NCBI RefSeq assembly: GCF_003627815.1
Contig: NZ_CP032698.1
Span: forward strand, 1,612,001-1,676,000
Reading direction: 5' to 3'
Source: Streptomyces hundungensis
Lineage (GTDB): Bacteria; Actinomycetota; Actinomycetes; Streptomycetales; Streptomycetaceae
Length of the DNA stretch: 64,000 nt
A program made the translations under genes and the position numbers. The notes beneath the pieces are model-generated. The model was not told where the DNA came from and did no database searches. It worked only from the letters and a program-made list of their open reading frames with translations. Shown here one piece after another: positions 20,401-28,880 of this stretch (the stretch's first letter is position 1; every line of letters starts with the position of its first letter).

Positions 20401-21435
20401 GACGGCGCGTTCCTCGCCGACGACACGCTGGTGGCGCCCTTCGAAGTGCGGGGCGGCTGGCTGCGGTTGGGGACGGCGTCCGTGGGCCGCAAGGCCTTCG
20501 TCGGCAACTCCGGCATCGTCGGCCCGGACCGCCGGGTGCCCGACGGCGCCCTGATCGGCGTGCTCTGTGACGCTCCCGCGCACAGCGAGCCGGGCAGCTC
20601 CTGGCTCGGGCGCCCCGCGCTTCCGCTGCCCCGGGTCGCGGCCACCGTCGACCCCGGCCGCACCTTCGACCCTCCGCGCCGACTCGTGCTGGCCCGGGCC
20701 GCGGTCGAGCTGTGCCGGGTGGTGCCGTTGATGTGCTCGGTGGTGCTGGCGCAGGCCCTTCTGATCGGCGAGCAGAGCGCTCTCAACCGGGGTGGGCTCG
20801 CGTTCGCGGCGCTGGCCGGCACCGGGCTGCTCGTCGTGGCCGCCGCGGTGGCGGGCCTGGTCGCGACCGCGGCGAAGTGGGTGCTGGTCGGCCGTTTCGT
20901 GCCGGGCGAGCATCCGTTGTGGTCGTCCTTCGTGTGGCGCAACGAGCTGTACGACACCTTCGTCGAGTCGCTGGCCGTGCCGTGGATGGCGGGTTCGTTC
21001 ACCGGCACGCCGGTCCTCAACTGGTGGTTGCGCAGCCTGGGCGCGCGCATCGGGCGCGGGGTGTGGCTGGAGACGTACTGGCTGCCCGAGACCGATCTGG
21101 TCACCGTCGGGGACGGGGCGAGCGTCAATCGCGGGTGTGTGTTGCAGACCCATCTCTTCCACGACCGCATCATGCGCCTGGACACCGTACGGCTCGCCGA
21201 GGGCGCGTCGCTGGGCCCGCACAGCATCGCGCTGCCCGGCACCGATGTCGGCGCCCGCGCCTCGGTGGGGGCCGCGTCCCTCGTGATGCGCGGGGAGAGC
21301 GTGCCCCCGGACACCCGCTGGGCGGGCAACCCCATCGCGGGTGAGCAGACCACACCCGCGAGCGCCCAACAGCCGGTCCAGCAACCCACGTTGACGGCAC
21401 ATCAGGATGCGGCGCGGGAAGGGAGCGCGGCGTGA
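17494..21435 (+). CDS. Pls/PosA-like single-module non-ribosomal peptide synthetase
   Basis: 1313 residues from the ATG at 17494 (AGAGG about nine bases upstream; an in-frame GTG at 17437 is possible). Residues 1-490 are an amino-acid adenylation domain: FTSGSTGLPKG (152-162), NTYGPTE (289-295), YRTGDL (372-377), catalytic Lys479 in RTSGKVDRD. A carrier domain follows with phosphopantetheine Ser534 in LGGSSL. The rest has about six membrane segments in three pairs (near 590-660, 830-895, 1070-1135), alternating with three left-handed beta-helix acyltransferase-like domains (about 700-810, 930-1045, 1170-1285). There is no condensation or thioesterase domain. This is the layout of the poly-epsilon-lysine synthetase family, where membrane tandem domains iteratively join one amino acid. 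The monomer is not predictable by eye. Confidence 0.88.
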   Translation: MSSHLPAVFRGSAAPHPRTLLDVLDATAAAHPDAPALDAGGERLTYQELCDRITERAVRLTRHGIGPGDRVGVRIPSGTCDLYLAILSVLLCGAAYVPVDADDPKERAATVFAEAGVCAVIEADGRILPGPAAPLAARWRPALPDDDAWIIFTSGSTGLPKGVAVTHRSAAAFVDAEAQLFLHERPLGPGDRVLAGLSVAFDASCEEMWLAWRHGGCLVPAPRSLVRAGHELGPWLVERRITVVSTVPTLAALWPDEALDEVRLLIVGGEACPGALADRFAVKGREMWNTYGPTETTVVATAARMLPGEPVRIGLPLAGWELAVLDPSGRPVPYGAEGELVIAGVGTARYLDGAKDAERFAPLALLETRRAYRTGDLVRADAAGLVHLGRADDQVKVGGRRIELGEIDAMLRALPGVRAAAGAVRGTPAGGQILVGYVVPDASGFHAGQARAFLAQRLPAALVPLLVEVGELPTRTSGKVDRDALPWPLPSQRGPAGDGLRPGSTVARLAGTWERMLGVRPEADSDFFALGGSSLSAAKLASELREHYPGVSVADLYRRPVLRDMAQHLESLDGPATEARTVRPVPRAAGVVQLLVTTVLFGISGLRGLLGLATLDNILGWLAPQAWAPHVSWWFVLIGTVVLMSAPARFVIGGAAARLLTWGMAPGAYPRGGRVHLRLWTAERVVAAFGVPSLLGTPWARLYALSLGCRVARNVTLHAMPPVTGLATIGPGASVEPEADISGWWLDGATLHIGAVHIGDGARVGHRSTLMPGAVLGAHAELEPGACLDGQVPPGRRWVGSPARPAEAYERVAGTGWPEPRRERSQRWAAAYALSLTVLPLLSLVAAAPALIGVYYLVRSCDTLSAVALRLFLAAPPITVVTTLTSMLTLAALVRVLGRGLVPGFHPVCGGVAWRAWLVTRLLSGARGSFFPLYASLATPVWLRMLGASVGRRAEISTVLPLPSLLTVEDGAFLADDTLVAPFEVRGGWLRLGTASVGRKAFVGNSGIVGPDRRVPDGALIGVLCDAPAHSEPGSSWLGRPALPLPRVAATVDPGRTFDPPRRLVLARAAVELCRVVPLMCSVVLAQALLIGEQSALNRGGLAFAALAGTGLLVVAAAVAGLVATAAKWVLVGRFVPGEHPLWSSFVWRNELYDTFVESLAVPWMAGSFTGTPVLNWWLRSLGARIGRGVWLETYWLPETDLVTVGDGASVNRGCVLQTHLFHDRIMRLDTVRLAEGASLGPHSIALPGTDVGARASVGAASLVMRGESVPPDTRWAGNPIAGEQTTPASAQQPVQQPTLTAHQDAAREGSAA

Positions 21436-22850
21436 TCCGGTGCAGTCGGCGCTCGCTGGTGCGGGTGGCCGCCCTGTCCGCGCTCGGCACGATCTCCGTG
21501 ACGCAGGACGAGACGGCCGCCCGCCGGGACCGATACTTCCCGCAGCACGGCTCGTACGGGCACGACACCCTCGCCTACGACCTGCGGATCAGCTACGACT
21601 CGGCCAGTGGCCGCCTCGATGGCACGGCGCTGATCCAGGCCGTCGCCCTGCGGCCCCTGGAGCGGATCGAGTTGGACCTGTCCAAGCTCAGCGTCCAGTC
21701 GGCGCACGTCGACGGCAGGGCCGCCCGCATCCGCCAACGCCAGGGCAAGTTGTATGTGACGCCCAGTCAAGTGCTGCCTCCCGGCGCGGTGTTCACGGCG
21801 AAGGTGCGGTACGCGGGGCGGCCCGGCCCGATCCGTTCTCCGTTCGGGAGCATCGGCTGGGACCACACCGGCGACAGCCACGACGGCACCCTGGTCGCCT
21901 CCCAGCCGCTGGGAGCGCCGTCCTGGTTCCCGTGCAACGACCGGCCCGACGACAAGGCCGCGTACACCTTCCGGGTCACGGTGCCGCGCGACCGGCAGGC
22001 GCTGGCGAACGGGACGCTCACCGAGTGCCGCAGCGAGGGCGCCACCGATGTGTGGACGTACCACCACCCCGGCCCCATGGCCACCTATCTCGCCGCGCTC
22101 TACACCGGCCGCTTCCAGCACGACAGCGCGCTCGCACCCGGACCGCCGGGTGCCGCGGCGATCCCGGTGCACAACGCCTACCCCTCCCGCATCGCCGAGG
22201 CGGCCCGCTACGACCTGGGCCGCCAGCCCGACATGCTGCGGCACTTCTCGGAACTGTTCGGGCCCTACCCGTTCGAGGCGTACGGAGCGGTGGTCGTGGA
22301 CGCCGACCTCTCGGCGCCCGTCGAGAACCAGACGCGTTCGGTGTTCGGCCGCAACCACATCGACGGGCGGCGCGGCTGGGAGACGCTGGTGGCCCACGAG
22401 TTGGCGCACCAGTGGTTCGGCAACAGCGTGGGCATCCGCGAGTGGCGGCACATCTGGCTCAACGAGGGCTTCGCGACATACGCCGAGTGGCTGTGGTCGG
22501 AACACATCGGCGAGGACGGCGCCGACGAGATCGCCCGCCGTGAGTGGCAGAGCCTCGCCCGGCGCGGCCAGAACCTGCGGCTCGCCGAGCCGGGCCCGCG
22601 CCGCATCTTCGACGACCGGCTCTACACCCGGGGCGCCTGCACCCTGCACGCGCTGCGTCTGACCCTGGGCGACGAGCGGTTCTTCGCGGTGCTGCGCGGC
22701 TGGCACGCGGCGCGGCGCGGCCGGATCGGCGACACCACCGCCTTCATCGCCCACGCCGAGACCACGTCGCAGGAGAGCCTGCGGCCGCTGCTCCATGCCT
22801 GGCTCTACGACAAGAAGCTGCCCGACTTACCGACGCGCATCGCCGACTGA
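21432..22850 (+). CDS. M1-family zinc aminopeptidase coupled to the synthetase
   Basis: 472 residues. The GTG overlaps the synthetase stop (GTGA), so the two are translationally coupled. An Arg-rich, weakly hydrophobic N terminus (about 1-22) may direct membrane association or export. The M1 fold has an N-terminal beta domain (about 45-225) and the catalytic domain with zinc motif HELAH (322-326) and third ligand Glu345 in LNEGF. The exopeptidase motif, usually GAMEN, here reads PVENQT (about 296-301), keeping the Glu. At 472 residues it lacks the C-terminal ARM domain of full M1 enzymes. Known Pls systems have a peptidase that degrades the polymer, so self-protection or product trimming is a reasonable inference. 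Confidence 0.9.
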   Translation: MIRCSRRSLVRVAALSALGTISVTQDETAARRDRYFPQHGSYGHDTLAYDLRISYDSASGRLDGTALIQAVALRPLERIELDLSKLSVQSAHVDGRAARIRQRQGKLYVTPSQVLPPGAVFTAKVRYAGRPGPIRSPFGSIGWDHTGDSHDGTLVASQPLGAPSWFPCNDRPDDKAAYTFRVTVPRDRQALANGTLTECRSEGATDVWTYHHPGPMATYLAALYTGRFQHDSALAPGPPGAAAIPVHNAYPSRIAEAARYDLGRQPDMLRHFSELFGPYPFEAYGAVVVDADLSAPVENQTRSVFGRNHIDGRRGWETLVAHELAHQWFGNSVGIREWRHIWLNEGFATYAEWLWSEHIGEDGADEIARREWQSLARRGQNLRLAEPGPRRIFDDRLYTRGACTLHALRLTLGDERFFAVLRGWHAARRGRIGDTTAFIAHAETTSQESLRPLLHAWLYDKKLPDLPTRIAD

Positions 22851-22896
22851 GAGCGCTCTCCGGGCTGGGCTCGTGCCATCGTCCGGGAGCGCTCTG
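22849..22896. promoter_or_regulatory. Pair of iterated palindromes after the M1 peptidase gene
   Basis: GAGAGCGCTCTC (22849-22860) overlaps the M1 stop codon, and GGGAGCGCTCTG (22885-22896) follows 36 bp later. They lie about 165-210 bp upstream of the urea-transporter start, so they could act as paired operators for it. They may equally be copies of the window-wide motif without local function. Confidence 0.35.
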
Positions 22897-23059
22897 GGCA
22901 CCCTGTCGTCGTATACAAACCTTTCCGGCCACAGGACCCCGATGCGCCTCTATGTCCCTATTTCTCCGATGAGGGGGCCTTGCCGGGTCCCCCAGGCCAC
23001 CCCTTACTGTGCGCTTGGCTGTTACCGGTCGATTTCACAGGAGTTGGGGGGAGGGTCAC

Positions 23060-24064
23060 GTGCGGATACCGCGCGCTGGACGAGGGGGGCGGTTCGCGGT
23101 GCATGTGCTGCGCGGCCAGGCTCAGGTGCACTTCCTGCCGAGCGCGCCGACCGGCCTGATCTTCACGGTGGCCCTGTTCACGGCGGACTGGCGGTACGGC
23201 CTCTACGGGCTGGTCGGCACCGCCATCGGCACCGGTACCGCGCAGCTGCTGGGCGTGGACCGGAGCCGGGTGGCGGCCGGGCTCGAAGGGTTCAACGCCT
23301 GCCTCGTCGCGGTCGGCTTCGCCGTCCTCCTCGGCCCCGCGCATCCCTCCACGATGGTCCTCGCGGCGGGCGGCTGCGCCGTCGTCACCGTCGTCACGGC
23401 CGCCGCCACCACGCTGCTGCACGCCTGGGGACTGCCCACCCTGACGCTGCCGTTCTGTCTGACGGCGAGCGCGATGACGATCGCCGCGCCGCGCTTCGAG
23501 CGGGTGTGGCACGGCGGCCCCGCGACGGCCGCGCCCATCCGGGCCGCCGAGGGCGCCGTCGCGCTCGCGCTCGACGACGTCGGGCGCGCGTTCTTCGCCA
23601 ACATCGCGCAGATCTTCCTCATGCCCCAGTGGTACGTCGGCGTCATCTTCCTCGTCGGCATCTTCGCGGCCAGCCGCACGGCGGGCGCGATGGCGTGCGT
23701 CGGCAGCGCCGTCGCACTGGTCACCGCCTGGGCGCTCGGCGCCCCGACGGCCAGGATCGTGGACGGCACCATGGGCTACAACGCCGTGCTCGTCGCGATG
23801 GCGCTGTGCGGGGTGCTGCTCGCCGCCGACCGGTGGAGCCTCGGCTTCGCGGTGGTCGGGGCGGCGGCGGCCACGGTGCTCGGACCCGCGCTCGACGCAC
23901 TGTTCGCACCGGCCGGCGGGCACTCCTTCACCTGGCCGTTCGTTCTCACCACCCTGGTGTTCGTGGCGTCCGTGCCCGCGCTCCCGCGCCTGCACCGCAC
24001 GGCAGCGCCGACCGTGCTGCCCCTGACCGAGCCGGTGGGCTCCGGCGTGGTGCTGGGCGCCTGA
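23060..24064 (+). CDS. Urea transporter (UT family)
   Basis: 334 residues from a GTG at 23060, chosen for the GGGGGGAGGG sequence just upstream. The protein is almost wholly membrane-embedded with about ten hydrophobic segments. It has the two inverted halves of the UT fold, each with a family-like motif: [19 protein letters not shown] (about 74-92) and [18 protein letters not shown] (about 238-255). UT proteins are channel-like urea carriers in the cytoplasmic membrane. No urease genes are nearby in the window, so its role may be nitrogen scavenging or export of another small amide. Confidence 0.82.
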   Translation: MRIPRAGRGGRFAVHVLRGQAQVHFLPSAPTGLIFTVALFTADWRYGLYGLVGTAIGTGTAQLLGVDRSRVAAGLEGFNACLVAVGFAVLLGPAHPSTMVLAAGGCAVVTVVTAAATTLLHAWGLPTLTLPFCLTASAMTIAAPRFERVWHGGPATAAPIRAAEGAVALALDDVGRAFFANIAQIFLMPQWYVGVIFLVGIFAASRTAGAMACVGSAVALVTAWALGAPTARIVDGTMGYNAVLVAMALCGVLLAADRWSLGFAVVGAAAATVLGPALDALFAPAGGHSFTWPFVLTTLVFVASVPALPRLHRTAAPTVLPLTEPVGSGVVLGA

Positions 24065-24135
24065 GGACGCGGAACACCTCACTCACCCGGCCGACACGGC
24101 ATGCGCGCCCCTTGGGGCGGTGTGAGGGTGCCAGT

Positions 24136-26208
24136 GTGACCACCGCCAGCGAGACAGCACCCGTGTCCGCGCCGCCCGTGCTCGACGTCCGGCAGCGCAA
24201 CATCGTGTTCGGCACGATCATGCTCGGCATGCTGCTGGCGGCGCTCGACCAGACGATCGTGGGCACGGCCCTGCCCACGATCGTCGCGGACCTCGGTGGC
24301 GCCGCCCACATGTCCTGGGTGGTCACCTCCTACCTCCTCGCGGAGACCGTCGCGACCGCGCTGGTCGGCAAGTTCGGCGACCTGTTCGGCCGCAAGGTCG
24401 TCTTCCAGGTCTCCGCGGTCACGTTCATCACCGGCTCGTTCCTGTGCGGGCTCGCGACGAACATGACGCTCCTCATCGCCTGGCGGGCCCTCCAGGGCAT
24501 CGGCGCGGGCGGCCTGATGGTGACGGCCATGGCGTTGATCGCCGATGTGATCCCGCTGCGCGACCGCGGCAAGTACCAAGGGGCGATCGGCGCCGTGTTC
24601 GGCGTCTCGACCGTCATCGGGCCCCTGCTCGGCGGGCTGTTCACGGACCATCTGAGCTGGCGCTGGGCGTTCTATGTGAACGTGCCCATCGCCATCCTCG
24701 TGGTGATCGCGGCGGCCCGGAACATCCCCTCGGTCCGCTCGACGGCCAAACCCGTCATCGACTACCTCGGCATCGGTCTGGTCGCGGTCGGGGCCAGCGC
24801 ACTGATCCTGGGCACGAGTTGGGGCGGCAACCAATACGCCTGGGGTTCGGCGACGATCATCGCGCTGTTCGCGGGCGGACTGATCGCGCTCGCCCTGTTC
24901 TGCTGGGTGGAGACGCGAGCCGTCCAACCGATGCTGCCGATGCGGCTGTTCCGCAACCCCGTCTTCACGGTGTGCTCGGTCCTCAGCTTCATCGTGGGCT
25001 TCGCGATGCTCGGCGCGATGACGTTCCTGCCGACCTATCTCCAGTACGTCGACGGCGACTCGGCGACCATCTCCGGCGTGCGCACCCTGCCGATGGTGAT
25101 CGGCCTGCTCATCGCGTCGATCTTCAGCGGCAACGTGGTGAGCAGGACCGGCCAGTACCGGATCTTCCCCATCGTCGGCGCCCTCGTCATGGGGGTGGGC
25201 CTCTTCCTGCTGTCGCTGATGGGCCCGAACGTCGGCGCCTGGCTGGAATCGCTCTACATGTTCGTGCTCGGACTCGGCATCGGACTGTGCATGCAGGTGC
25301 TCACCATCGCCGTGCAGAACACCGTCGACTACGCGGACCTGGGCACGGCGACCTCGGGCGTCACCTTCTTCCGTACGCTCGGCAGCTCGTTCGGCACGGC
25401 CGTCTTCGGCACCATCTACGCCAACACCCTCAAGACCAACCTCCAGGACGGGGTGGCGGCGGCAGCGCGGCTCAGCGGCGGGGACCCGGCGCGGCTCGCG
25501 GCGGCCGCCCAGTCCCCGGCGGGGCTGCACCAACTGCCGCCCGCCACGGCCGCGCCGATCGTGCAGGCGTACTCCGACAGCCTTCACACCGTCTTCCTGT
25601 GGACGGTGCCGGTCGCCGCCGTGGGCTTCGTCGTCGCGCTCTTCCTCAAACAGGTCGAGCTGCGGGACACGGCGCGGTCCTCCTCCACCGACATGGGCGA
25701 GGGCTTCGCCCAGCCGACGACGGGCGACTCGGCCAAGGTGCTCGAACTCGCCGTCGGCAAGATCGTCCGCGGCGCCGACATGAACACCGCCCGGCGCATC
25801 GTGGCGGCGTCCGACAGCCGGCTCGACGTGGCCGGCGCCTGGGCGGTCATGCAGGTCGAGCAGTACACGCGGATGGTCGGCCACGCGAGCCTCGGCCTGA
25901 TCGCAGCCCGCCGCCAGGTGCCGCCGGAGGTGCTGGTGCCGGTGTTCCAGCGGATGGTCGACGAGGGCTTCCTCAGCCGCGAGGGCAGCTACTTCTCGCA
26001 CACTCCGGCCGGGGAGCGCGAAGTCGAGGCCATCACCCACTCGTGGTCGACCTGGCTGAACGAGCAGTTGGAGAAGGACCGCGGCCGGCCCCGCAGCGCG
26101 GAACTGCGCGCCGCCGCCGACACCATCGCCAAGCGCCTGATGGCCGAGGACCTGGCGAACGGGCTGCCGTCGACCCGCGTGAAGGTGGGGGCGGCGGCCG
26201 GCGCGTGA
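24136..26208 (+). CDS. DHA2-family MFS drug exporter with extra C-terminal winged-helix-like domain
   Basis: 690 residues from a GTG at 24136. Residues 1-510 are a 14-segment DHA2 drug:proton antiporter with the A motif KFGDLFGRK (about 78-86) and a D1-like [13 protein letters not shown] motif (about 38-50). The final 175 residues are hydrophilic and contain a MarR-like winged-helix pattern ([25 protein letters not shown], then [31 protein letters not shown]). The helices are followed by an HTP-type wing, but basic residues are few, so DNA binding is doubtful and a regulatory cytosolic lid is as likely. It is 150-200 residues longer than ordinary DHA2 exporters. Confidence 0.9.
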   Translation: MTTASETAPVSAPPVLDVRQRNIVFGTIMLGMLLAALDQTIVGTALPTIVADLGGAAHMSWVVTSYLLAETVATALVGKFGDLFGRKVVFQVSAVTFITGSFLCGLATNMTLLIAWRALQGIGAGGLMVTAMALIADVIPLRDRGKYQGAIGAVFGVSTVIGPLLGGLFTDHLSWRWAFYVNVPIAILVVIAAARNIPSVRSTAKPVIDYLGIGLVAVGASALILGTSWGGNQYAWGSATIIALFAGGLIALALFCWVETRAVQPMLPMRLFRNPVFTVCSVLSFIVGFAMLGAMTFLPTYLQYVDGDSATISGVRTLPMVIGLLIASIFSGNVVSRTGQYRIFPIVGALVMGVGLFLLSLMGPNVGAWLESLYMFVLGLGIGLCMQVLTIAVQNTVDYADLGTATSGVTFFRTLGSSFGTAVFGTIYANTLKTNLQDGVAAAARLSGGDPARLAAAAQSPAGLHQLPPATAAPIVQAYSDSLHTVFLWTVPVAAVGFVVALFLKQVELRDTARSSSTDMGEGFAQPTTGDSAKVLELAVGKIVRGADMNTARRIVAASDSRLDVAGAWAVMQVEQYTRMVGHASLGLIAARRQVPPEVLVPVFQRMVDEGFLSREGSYFSHTPAGEREVEAITHSWSTWLNEQLEKDRGRPRSAELRAAADTIAKRLMAEDLANGLPSTRVKVGAAAGA

Positions 26209-26233
26209 TTGCCCTCCGGGGCCCGGCGGTTGG

Positions 26234-26656
26234 TCAGTCGGTGAACACCGCGTCGAGGTAGACCCAGGCACCCTCGACCCGAGAGAAGCGGCTCTGCTCG
26301 TGCAGGGAGCCGGCCTCGCCCGCGTGGGTGTAGTGCGCGCGGAAGGTGACCGTGCCGGTGGTGTGGAAGGCGCTGCCGTCGGCCGTGGCCAGGATCTCCA
26401 GACGGGTCCAGCGCGTCTTGGGGTCGAGGTCGAGCTCGGCGGGCCGGGTGTCCGGGTGCCAGGTGCGCAGCAGATACGCCCCGTCCTGCACCGCGAAGGC
26501 ACTGAACCGCGAACGCATCAGCGCCTCGGCGGTCGGGGCGGCGGCCGCACCGGAGTGGTAGCGGCCGCAGCATTCGGCATAGGGCGCGGGCAGTCCACAG
26601 GGACAGGTCTTTGGCATTGCGGGGCGTGCGGGGCGCTTGGTACGACGGGACGACAT
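26234..26656 (-). CDS. YchJ-family protein (UPF0225, SEC-C-like zinc motif)
   Basis: 140 residues. The N-terminal CPCGLPAPYAECCGRYH (about 18-34) is the SEC-C-like metal-binding motif of the YchJ family. The remainder is the compact NTF2-like domain (ALMRSRFSAFAVQDGAYLLRTWHPDTR, and TFRAHYTHAGEAGSLHEQSRF). Length matches the family (about 130-160). The molecular function is unknown. It is convergent with the MFS gene, 25 bp apart. Confidence 0.9.
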   Translation of the reverse strand: MSSRRTKRPARPAMPKTCPCGLPAPYAECCGRYHSGAAAAPTAEALMRSRFSAFAVQDGAYLLRTWHPDTRPAELDLDPKTRWTRLEILATADGSAFHTTGTVTFRAHYTHAGEAGSLHEQSRFSRVEGAWVYLDAVFTD

Positions 26657-26723
26657 GCCGCCATCTGATCACAGGCGGCACCCCGAACGCCCCCGCCACC
26701 TGGGGCTCTGCCCCACCCCCATG

Positions 26724-27168
26724 TCGCGCCTGAACGGCGCTCGTCCTCAAACGCCGGACGGGCTGAACGGCGCTCATACGGGCCAGCACCAACCCGCTAG
26801 GGGCGCGGGGAACTGCGCGAGACGCAACCACGGTCCGCAGCCGAAAGCGGGGTCTCTGGGGCTCCGCCCCAAACCCCGTATCGCGCCTGAACGGCGCTCG
26901 TCCTCAAACGCCGGACGGGCTGAACGGCGCTCATACGGGCCAGCACCAACCCGCTAGGGGCGCGGGGAACTGCGCGAGACGCAACCACGGTCCGCAGCCG
27001 AAAGCGGGGTCTCTGGGGCCCCGCCCCAAACCCCGTATCGCGCCTGAACGGCGCTCGTCCTCAAACGCCGGACGGGCTGAGGGGCGCTCGTGCGGGCCAG
27101 CACCGACCCCTTGGGGGCGCGGGGAACTGCGCGAGACGCGAGCACGGTCCGCAGCCGGAAGCGGGTTG
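26724..27168. repeat. Three tandem copies of a 157-bp intergenic repeat
   Basis: Units begin TCGCGCCTGAACGGCGCTCG at 26724, 26881 and 27038, exactly 157 bp apart. The first two are almost identical; the third diverges and ends near 27168. Each contains CTCAAACGCCGGACGGGCT, then GGGGCGCGGGGAACTGCGCGA, and a GGGGCTCCGCCCC-type hairpin. Similar elements are scattered in intergenic regions of many Streptomyces chromosomes. No open frame in it looks coding. The hairpin may act as a terminator for the flanking genes. Confidence 0.92.
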
Positions 27169-27385
27169 GGGCGAACCCGGCCCGGCTCGGAGCGCCCCCT
27201 GCCGCCCGCCCCGCGATCTCCCTAAGATGCCCGCATGCCGTGCGCCCCAGGATGCCCGCAGCACCGTGCGCCCCGCGCCTATCCCCTCGCCCTGGCCCAG
27301 CGCCGGGCCACCAACGCGCGCCCCGCACCGGGCACCGCACCCCCCACCCGCCCAGCCCATCGTCGCCTTCGACAGGGAACCCGTC

Positions 27386-27997
27386 ATGACCACAGCACGA
27401 GACCTGCTGATCGTCAGCATGGACGTCACCACCGCAGACCAGTCCGTAGGGCAGGGTGAGCTCTCGCTGGCGCTGGCCGGGGCCGAGCTCCTCGACCTCG
27501 CCGAGGCCGCCGCCCTCACCCTGGACGGCGACCGCATCGTCCCCGGCCCGGCCCCGTTCGACCTGGCCGACCGGCAGTTGACCGAGGCCGCGGCGGCCCT
27601 GTCACTACAGGAACCGTACGAGTCCGTGGAGGACTGGCTGTGGCGCCGGGGCCGCGGCCTGTACGCGGCCCATCTCGCCGCCCTGGAGGCGGACGGCGGG
27701 GTGACCCGCAAGCACCGGCACTGGCTCCCCCTGCGTGCCGAACGCGACGCGGTCGCCGACTCGCCGGACCGGCGTGCGGCGGTGGAACGCTGGACGTCCG
27801 GCGAACCCGTCCTCGCCGCTCTCGCGCTCGCCGCCCGGCTGCGCGACGAGCCGGTGGAGGACCTCGCGGGCCGCACCGGCGACACCGTCGTGACCGTGGT
27901 GACGGCCGTCGACGACGCGGTGACGGAACTCGTGGCCGTACGGCAGCGGCGCACCATCGAGAAGGCGGCCTTCGACAACATCTGGCGCGGGCAGTGA
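27386..27997 (+). CDS. GOLPH3/VPS74-like (GPP34 family) protein
   Basis: 203 residues from an ATG with AGGGAA upstream. It shows the GPP34 pattern: DLLIVSMDV, GQGELSLALAGAELLDLAEAAALTLDGDRI (about 23-52), a central WLWRRGRGLYAAHLAALEADG, and a helical C terminus. Eukaryotic relatives bind phosphoinositides in the Golgi. Actinobacterial homologues are common and uncharacterised, presumably membrane-surface binding proteins in the cytosol. Confidence 0.88.
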   Translation: MTTARDLLIVSMDVTTADQSVGQGELSLALAGAELLDLAEAAALTLDGDRIVPGPAPFDLADRQLTEAAAALSLQEPYESVEDWLWRRGRGLYAAHLAALEADGGVTRKHRHWLPLRAERDAVADSPDRRAAVERWTSGEPVLAALALAARLRDEPVEDLAGRTGDTVVTVVTAVDDAVTELVAVRQRRTIEKAAFDNIWRGQ

Positions 27998-28120
27998 CCC
28001 CACCCTCCACTATCGGCCATACGTGGAGTTACCTCCGTTAACCCCGCGTCACGCCCCCTACGGTGATCGAGATGGCGTCGCGGAAGCGGCCAAGTGGGCC
28101 ACCGACAAGGGAGTTGAGGC

Positions 28121-28780
28121 ATGGGGCACAGGGTGCGGGTACTGGTCGCGGTCGGGGTTCTGACGCTGGGCGCAGGGGGCGCGGGCACCGCGCGGGCCGC
28201 CGTCGTGGCGCCCCTCTGCCCGGCCGCGGAGCTCTTCGCCACGAACAACACCGCGATCATCACCGAGCCCACCGACCCGCGGCTCAACGATCGCCTCCAG
28301 CGCTTCGACCACCAGGTACGCGGGATCATCCACGCCAACGGCGCGCGCCCCGGCGCCTCGACATTGCTCAACGGGGTGTTCTGGTCGGGCGAGTTGAAGC
28401 GGACGACGTACGAGCGCTCGCGCGTGTTCGACGTCTCCCACGCCAACCGCGACGGGCTGCACCACATCGCCGCGGTCGTCGCCAAGCAGTACCACCAGGA
28501 GTCGGTCCTGACCTTCCGCTGTCTGCCGCGCGCCTCGCACGAGGCGGACGCGGTGGAGATCCGGGCCTCCGGAGTCTCCGCGACGAAGCTCCAAGGCGCC
28601 CTGGCCGCGGACCCCGAGGCCCGGGAGGAGCTGGGTGGCGGCTCGGTCACCCTCGATGGACGGCTCATCCTCGTCGCCCCGCTCGCGGACCTGCCCCTGG
28701 CGCGGAAGTTCACGCAGTCACTGGGCGTCGACTGGAACAGGGCCGAAGTCCGTTACGGCGATGAGGAATTCGTCTCGTAA
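28121..28780 (+). CDS. Secreted protein of unknown function
   Basis: 219 residues; ATG with GGGAG upstream. Signal peptide about residues 1-27 (GTARA-AVV). The mature protein has two cysteines (PLCPAAEL, TFRCLP) that may form a disulfide, and a mixed alpha/beta composition without a recognisable catalytic motif. It stands alone between the GOLPH3-like gene and the FAD oxidoreductase, with about 120 bp upstream and 100 bp downstream. Confidence 0.7.
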   Translation: MGHRVRVLVAVGVLTLGAGGAGTARAAVVAPLCPAAELFATNNTAIITEPTDPRLNDRLQRFDHQVRGIIHANGARPGASTLLNGVFWSGELKRTTYERSRVFDVSHANRDGLHHIAAVVAKQYHQESVLTFRCLPRASHEADAVEIRASGVSATKLQGALAADPEAREELGGGSVTLDGRLILVAPLADLPLARKFTQSLGVDWNRAEVRYGDEEFVS

Positions 28781-28880
28781 TCGCCGTCGGTCAAAGGTCG
28801 GATCCGTCTTCCGGGATGGACGGGTCGACCGTATGCTCCTGCGCCGGACGTGACCGTTACCACCGGTAATAGGGAGCACT

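Noticed and set aside
22795..24135. Long in-frame extension upstream of the MFS gene
   Set aside because: It overlaps the urea transporter in another frame and is Arg/Gly-rich noise; the GTG at 24136 starts the conserved sequence.
24079..26502. Very long minus-strand open frame (over 800 codons) opposite the MFS gene
   Set aside because: Typical antisense frame in high-G+C DNA; translation is Arg/Asp/Gly-rich without motifs, while the plus strand encodes a complete transporter.
26724..27168. 157-bp repeats as a CRISPR array or insertion sequence
   Set aside because: The units are long and contiguous without variable spacers, and no transposase or terminal inverted repeats were seen.
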